A DNA stretch of 47,900 bases from DASUFE01 sp036274675 (GTDB taxonomy: Bacteria > Pseudomonadota > Gammaproteobacteria > HTCC5015), in assembly GCA_036274675.1 (NCBI GenBank), contig DASUFE010000025.1, positions 1-47,900 of the forward strand, read 5' to 3'. Each line of letters starts with the position of its first letter. The stretch's first letter is position 1. The notes beneath the pieces were generated by a model that worked only from the letters and a program-made list of their open reading frames with translations, searched no databases and was not told the DNA's origin. Made by a program: the position numbers and the translations under genes. This document shows positions 44,701 to 47,900 of this stretch, piece after piece.

Positions 44701-44871
44701 GGCATGGCTGTAATCGGATCTTAACAAGGCCTGATTATCAGCGAACTGGTTATAGAAATGCCTCAAATACTCCGGCAACGAAGTTGTAGTTTTTTCTGAG
44801 TACATCCTACCCCCATTTCCCCTCGGATCATTCGGACTGCCTGTTTCAAAAAACCGCCCAAAAACAGACAC
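41755..44871 (-). CDS. rpfC: RpfC-like hybrid sensor kinase with duplicated membrane sensor
   Basis: 1038 residues. Two tandem copies of the RpfC-type five-helix sensor cover about 45-205 and 218-378; paired marks RR (116/283), DL (124/291), NGxR (153/320) and aromatic-Trp (182/349) all sit 167 residues apart. Then HisKA with His401 (ANMSHELRTPLNG), HATPase (NLLGNALKFTE, DTGIGIP, GGAGLGMAI), a degenerate receiver (631-755, acceptor region IIDKPLLV but no acidic pocket), a full receiver (775-890, Asp826 in IIDVNMPG) and a C-terminal HPt with His973 (HSLKGGAADLGA). Xanthomonas RpfC is about 726 residues with one sensor and one receiver. The start is GTG at 44871 with AAGGG upstream; an ATG at 44805 is possible. 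No rpfG lies beside it. Confidence 0.87.
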   Translation of the reverse strand: MSVFGRFFETGSPNDPRGNGGRMYSEKTTTSLPEYLRHFYNQFADNQALLRSDYSHAWFRLIVALSICSYFLFLSFYIPEAELKPGLIFGFILLYLSAPVARYFWARKFPGRFLERRLAAISIDLCALSTALILGEKFVWPLLFLFLWATLANGIRYGANYLVTSGSIGLAGMAGVFMADPYWHGWFGLIFPCFMVLLFITLAGCFLVKKQGSKENYLDHEQALIRITVAAIAFFYFVHLWHAADPVQKDLLRIPTVAVTLALLLSLTIFSSILLYQKKSVTRRVLGICLDLGTVTFILIYAGEMGAPLILIYLSVPLGNGLRFGVRYLYLSMFFSLLGFSAVQAFNDFWGYHVMISASIMILIMTLPPYLALLVKRLNAAIEAANRANAAKTQFLANMSHELRTPLNGVIGISDLLMDTDINDDQRDLTRRIQSSAHLLLGMIESVLDISKIETGKVTLENKEFDLHDTIREITMVFETQAAIKGLSFKKHVSPQVPFMLMGDAAHLKQILINLLGNALKFTERGSIDVRVEAEQLSKDAVTVRFEVQDTGIGIPESKHLKIFEPFVQADSSITRRFGGAGLGMAISKQLVGLMGGEIGCISKEGLGSLFWVKIPFARMDAGHEEIKTIGDIRVLALANGGGVDSWTGYLRGWGIDVTFFRTHEDLLTQVSLVSNNRPIVFIIDKPLLVETPDKVAPSLRKNNAAKRAMLILLIDEKDAAMEREYLAQGYDVVLQKPVDKSLLYNTIHSALIDMGETEKVVSLSEYYRQRSKRKLHILVAEDNKTNQMVVQRILDKAGHEVKLVDDGEQALDALEKHNYDMAIIDVNMPGVSGLDVVKMCRFRDTRGHMPIIMLTADATRETQAACKEAGANMYITKPLNARKLLESIAQMAPAQQKASVEHASSKRNKDYQLKSSELIDFEVFENLIRIGAGLDFMRDLLETFSREGNKSISAAATALVRKDYPAFMGAVHSLKGGAADLGAVYLRKICETAELLRPYEINEQQKKIMRDLESAFSDTHASLQTYIEQLANRDKKV

Positions 44872-44933
44872 TACTTTTCCCTTGTTAATTTGCTGAATGA
44901 TTTAGGAATCGCAAACTACTGAATACAAATGTA

Positions 44934-44962
44934 AATATAGGGTGGAACCACTGTAAGGTCAC
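44934..44962 (-). promoter_or_regulatory. Putative sigma-70 promoter of the rpfC-like gene
   Basis: On the minus strand GTGACC (44957-44962), a 17-nt spacer and TATATT (44934-44939); transcription would start near 44927, about 55 nt before the GTG start. Confidence 0.45.
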
Positions 44963-44989
44963 GTAAAATTTTAATAACGAATCAACAGG

Positions 44990-45091
44990 GCTTCTGTTGC
45001 ACCTTTCTCATTACAGTAAGCAGCCTGCATCGTGCGCGGACCTTCAAGCAAAAATGCTTCTGTTGCACCTTTCTCATTACAGTAAGCAGCC
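44990..45091. CRISPR. Two identical 36-bp repeats with a 30-bp spacer (possible one-spacer CRISPR)
   Basis: 44990-45025 and 45056-45091 are identical over exactly 36 bp and differ at the very next base on both sides. The 30-bp interval between them is unrelated to the repeat. Each repeat starts GCTTCTGT and later has ACAGTAAGC, an imperfect internal inverted repeat, and holds the core CCTTTCTCATTACAG, which recalls type II-C repeats such as those of Neisseria (from memory). The 36+30 period fits such arrays. No cas gene, tracrRNA or further repeat is seen. Alternatives: a simple segmental duplication or another dispersed repeat. Confidence 0.5.
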
Positions 45092-45142
45092 CCGAAATTC
45101 TGACCGCAGAGCGTGAAGTGCGTAAAAGCCCGTACTGAAAAT

Positions 45143-46498
45143 TTAGAAAGAACCGGGGGGGAGACGATTCTGAAAACCCCGCAATAAATTTTTCATGCCG
45201 CCCTTGGATAGCTTCTGCATTGTTCTGGCCATCTGCTTGTGCTGTTTCAACAGCCGGTTCACGTCTTGAATCTGGTATCCCGAACCCTGTGCGATCCTTC
45301 TCTTGCGTGAACCGTTTATGATCTCGGGTTTCCGCCGCTCCAGAGGCGTCATTGAATCAACGATCGCTATCACCTGTTTAACCTGCTGTTCCGCCTGCGC
45401 TTGGGGAAGGCTGGTGGACAAATCCCCCATTCCCGGCAATTTATCCAGCAGGCTGGCAATGCCTCCGAGTTTGCGCAGGGATAACATCTGGTCACGCATG
45501 TCTTCCAGATTAAAGGCTTTGCCGCGTTTGATCTTTTCAGCCAGTTTTTCCGCTTTCCGCAGATCTATCTTTTGCTCGGCTTCCTCGACCAGACTCAACA
45601 CATCACCCATTCCCAGAATACGGGAAACGACACGCTCCGGATGAAATACCTCTAATGCATCAGAATGCTCGCCCGTGCCCATGAACTTTATCGGCTTGCC
45701 GGTCACTTCCCGCGCCGAAAGCGCGGCACCGCCGCGGGCGTCTCCATCCATTTTAGTCAATACTATTCCGGTCAATGGCAGCGTTTCGGCGAAAGCCCTT
45801 GACGTATTGACCGCGTCCTGACCTGCCATGCTGTCGACGACAAACAGAATCTCCTGTGCCTGTATGGCATCATGGATGGCTGAAACCTCTTCCATCATTT
45901 CCGCATCCACGTGCAATCGCCCGGCGGTATCAACGATCAATATGTCGTTCCCATGCGAGCGGGCATACTGCATGGCAGACCGGGCAATGGCAACCGGCTT
46001 TGCGACGGTATCGGAGGAAATAAATTCCAGTCCGGCCGCATGCGCCAACACGCGCAGCTGCTCGATAGCCGCCGGACGATAAACGTCGCAACTGACGACC
46101 GCTACCGATTTACGCTCGCGTCGCTGCAACCATTTGCCGAGCTTTACAGCAGTCGACGTTTTACCAACGCCCTGCAAACCCGCGAGCAAAATCACAAGAG
46201 GAGGCTTGACGTTGAAATTCAACGGCTCCGCCGCACCTCCCATGATTGAGACCAGCTCCGAATGCACAACCTTTATAAAGGCATGTCCAGGGTTGATGTT
46301 CGCCGCCACTTCCATGCCTATAGCCCGGCTTTTGATCCTTTCGATCAGCGTCTTGATGACCGGTAGAGCCACGTCGGCCTCGATCAGAGCCATGCGCACA
46401 GAACGGACAGCGTCATCTATATTATCCGCGGTCAGGCGACCCACGCCCGTCACCGAGCGGACAACACCAGCCAGTCGCGCGCTCAAATTCTCAAACAT
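45143..46498 (-). CDS. ffh: Signal recognition particle protein Ffh
   Basis: SRP54 GTPase that binds signal sequences of membrane proteins on the ribosome and delivers them to FtsY. N domain with ALIEADVALPVI; G domain with G1 GLQGVGKTS (most Ffh have GLQGAGKTT), DVYRPAAIEQL, DTAGRLHVD, and TKMDGDARGG; methionine-rich M domain with the RNA-binding SGSGYQIQDVN-like stretch (RIAQGSGYQ). 451 residues. ATG at 46498. It follows the metallo-beta-lactamase gene after 72 nt and diverges, past that gene, from the ypjD/ccsA-type gene, a usual gammaproteobacterial pairing. Confidence 0.97.
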   Translation of the reverse strand: MFENLSARLAGVVRSVTGVGRLTADNIDDAVRSVRMALIEADVALPVIKTLIERIKSRAIGMEVAANINPGHAFIKVVHSELVSIMGGAAEPLNFNVKPPLVILLAGLQGVGKTSTAVKLGKWLQRRERKSVAVVSCDVYRPAAIEQLRVLAHAAGLEFISSDTVAKPVAIARSAMQYARSHGNDILIVDTAGRLHVDAEMMEEVSAIHDAIQAQEILFVVDSMAGQDAVNTSRAFAETLPLTGIVLTKMDGDARGGAALSAREVTGKPIKFMGTGEHSDALEVFHPERVVSRILGMGDVLSLVEEAEQKIDLRKAEKLAEKIKRGKAFNLEDMRDQMLSLRKLGGIASLLDKLPGMGDLSTSLPQAQAEQQVKQVIAIVDSMTPLERRKPEIINGSRKRRIAQGSGYQIQDVNRLLKQHKQMARTMQKLSKGGMKNLLRGFQNRLPPGSF

Positions 46499-46570
46499 GC
46501 AGCACCATTACTTAAAGTGAGTGGAAGCCTTGGATTAGAGTACGTGGGCGGCAACAAGTTACCGCTAAGA

Positions 46571-47338
46571 TCAGAATGAAAAGCGTTCGTTGCCTTGTAG
46601 CTGAATCAGCTCAAGTTCGGGCATCACCTGGCGGCATTCCCGCATAATACGCTCCTCATATCCCGGTTTTAAATGCGTAATGGCAACACGGGGTTTTTTA
46701 CGGAGCTTGCGCATGTCCGCGGCCAGATATTCCGGGCAATAATGCCTGGCAAGATCGCTTAACTCCCGCTCTTCGTTGGCAAAAGCGCATTCGACGATCA
46801 GCACCCGCAGATTTTCCAGCTTATTGAGAACTTTCCAGGCTGAATCGTTTACGGTCGTGTCGCCGCTGAAAGCAATCGATCCGGCAGACGAACTGATGAC
46901 ATAGCCGGCGGCAGGCACAGTATGATTGGCCTCCATCATCAGAATACTCCGGTCACCCATTGCAATCTCTTCTCCATAACGCATGGGTACGTAGCGCATG
47001 CTGGGATTATCTTTGTCCGGCAACGCCGCAAAGTCGGGCCATACCTTCCAGTTGAAGATGTGCGCCTTTAAGGTTTCAATGGTTTCGGGAAGCGCATGAA
47101 CCGTCACCGGGCTGTCCGTTTCCCTGAACAGGGTATCGACCAGCAAAGGCAGGCCAGCAATGTGATCCAGATGGGAGTGGGTCAGAAATATATGACGTAT
47201 TTTTGGCAACTCGACCAAGCTCAGGCGCTGCACGCCGGTCCCGGCATCGATCAATATATCTTCGTCCAGTAGCAGGCTTGTCGTATATTGACTGGTGCCG
47301 CCAATACCTCCGCTGCAACCTAATACTCTTAATTCCAT
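46571..47338 (-). CDS. Metallo-beta-lactamase-fold hydrolase, probable cyclic-nucleotide phosphodiesterase
   Basis: 255 residues with the MBL metal site HSHLDH (His54, His56, Asp58, His59), further ligands in EANHTVPAAGYV and FSGDTTVND, and ITHLKPGYE near the end. The N-terminus (MELRVLGCSGG) and length match proteins annotated as class II-like 3',5'-cyclic-nucleotide phosphodiesterases; RNase Z and other MBL hydrolases share the same core, so the substrate is uncertain. If it cuts cAMP, it could bear on the CRP-like site before rpfF, which is inference. Confidence 0.78.
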   Translation of the reverse strand: MELRVLGCSGGIGGTSQYTTSLLLDEDILIDAGTGVQRLSLVELPKIRHIFLTHSHLDHIAGLPLLVDTLFRETDSPVTVHALPETIETLKAHIFNWKVWPDFAALPDKDNPSMRYVPMRYGEEIAMGDRSILMMEANHTVPAAGYVISSSAGSIAFSGDTTVNDSAWKVLNKLENLRVLIVECAFANEERELSDLARHYCPEYLAADMRKLRKKPRVAITHLKPGYEERIMRECRQVMPELELIQLQGNERFSF

Positions 47339-47552
47339 CTTCGTTTCTGATCCACTGGAAAATGGTAGTGCAATACTATCATTATATCCGTATTATCCGC
47401 AGGAGCCGGAGCAACATTAATATTAAAACTGCGCGCTTGGTCACAGAACAAACGGCGTATGAATTGAGCCCCGATCCTATGCACCGCCGGTATCATTGCA
47501 TAACAAAATAACGCTATTCAATGTAGAATTTAAAATAAACGGCGAGAACTCG

Positions 47553-47900
47553 ATGAACAATACGCTTCTTGGCATCACAGCTATTTCACTTTACGTTGCC
47601 GCGACCCTGTTTCTGGCCGGGAGATTCCGCAAGAAAACGGGATCGTTCCCGTTGTTTCCACAATTGCTGCTTACGGGACTGGCTCTGCTTTTCCACGTCT
47701 TCCTGCTGAGTCAGCTGCTGTTTCAACCTGACGGCATAAATCTGGGTTTTTTCAACAGTCTAACGCTGCTCGCCTGGTTGAGCCTTCTGATCGGCCTGAC
47801 CATATCCCTCAGAGAGTCCATTCAACACATTGCGCTGGTGTTAATGCCCATCAACATTATCACTATTGCGCTGGCATTGGTCTCGCCGCCGGTGGGCCAT
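47553..47900 (+). CDS. ypjD: YpjD/CcsA-type inner-membrane protein, N-terminal part (partial)
   Basis: 116 codons from ATG to the right edge without a stop. The product has successive hydrophobic segments (LLGITAISLYVAATLFLAG, LLLTGLALLFHVFLLSQLLF, LTLLAWLSLLIGLTISL, IALVLMPINIITIALALV) and a His in LFHVFLL, as in the YpjD branch of the cytochrome c assembly CcsA family. The tryptophan-rich haem-handling segment expected later lies outside the window. Its place divergent from ffh is typical. The 214-nt gap before it holds no other gene that I can support. Confidence 0.8.
   Translation, partial: MNNTLLGITAISLYVAATLFLAGRFRKKTGSFPLFPQLLLTGLALLFHVFLLSQLLFQPDGINLGFFNSLTLLAWLSLLIGLTISLRESIQHIALVLMPINIITIALALVSPPVGH

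Noticed and set aside
44924..45142. A third copy of the 36-bp repeat one period before or after the pair
   Set aside because: The expected positions (about 44924-44959 and 45122 onward) show no meaningful match.
46571..47338. Metallo-beta-lactamase gene as RNase Z
   Set aside because: The HxHxDH core is shared, but the protein is shorter than typical RNase Z and its N-terminus fits the phosphodiesterase-like group better; the substrate remains open.
47339..47552. Small gene in the gap before the ypjD-type gene
   Set aside because: The available frame overlaps the phosphodiesterase-like gene antisense and has no ribosome site or recognisable product.

Overview
The window is a chromosomal backbone segment of a gammaproteobacterium. 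The gene order nadE, PP0621-type gene, pilSR, pilA, pilBCD, coaE, zapD, mutT-like, argJ, secA, M23 peptidase, dciA, lpxC, then the complete division/cell-wall (dcw) cluster from ftsZ back to mraZ, with rnpB just upstream of mraZ, is the ancestral gammaproteobacterial layout; E. coli keeps a reduced version. A meso-diaminopimelate-type MurE and an LpxC indicate a Gram-negative envelope. I cannot name the genus. Four kinds of palindromic intergenic element are present. No transposase, tRNA, cas gene or phage gene was seen.

Layout. 1-594 (-): NAD+ synthetase, N-terminal part only. 754-9282: type IV pilus block, with sensor PilS and regulator PilR on +, the major pilin PilA divergent from PilB-PilC-PilD, and a near-consensus sigma-54 promoter in front of pilA. 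9293-10708: one uninterrupted reading frame joining CoaE to ZapD, with no yacG after it. 10885-18364: FecR/SPOR protein, Nudix-thiamine-synthase-like fusion, argJ, secA, M23 peptidase and divergent dciA. 18394-37282 (-): lpxC, ftsZ, ftsA, ftsQ, ddl, murB, murC, murG, ftsW, murD, mraY, murF, murE, ftsI, ftsL, rsmH, mraZ, most overlapping or nearly abutting, driven by a sigma-70 promoter with MraZ operator boxes. 37518-37855 (-): RNase P RNA. 37893-40380 (-): methyltransferase, dusA and a small secreted protein.

40381-45142 is the accessory part. An RpfF-type DSF synthase faces a 1038-residue RpfC-like hybrid kinase across a strong shared hairpin, the same convergent arrangement as rpfF/rpfC of Xanthomonas. 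The kinase carries two tandem copies of the RpfC membrane sensor and an extra degenerate receiver; the synthase has Asp where the second catalytic Glu of RpfF is expected; no rpfG is in the window. The region upstream of rpfF has a CRP/Clp-like operator. Between the kinase and ffh are two identical 36-bp repeats separated by 30 bp, with the dimensions of a one-spacer CRISPR array. The window closes with ffh, a metallo-beta-lactamase-fold phosphodiesterase-like gene and the start of a YpjD/CcsA-type membrane protein.

How it fits together: the central block makes lipid A, the peptidoglycan precursor and the division septum, and SecA/Ffh supply protein export. The pilus block is under two-component sigma-54 control. 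The DSF block is probably a diffusible fatty-acid signalling system of the kind that elsewhere controls biofilm, motility and exoproducts.
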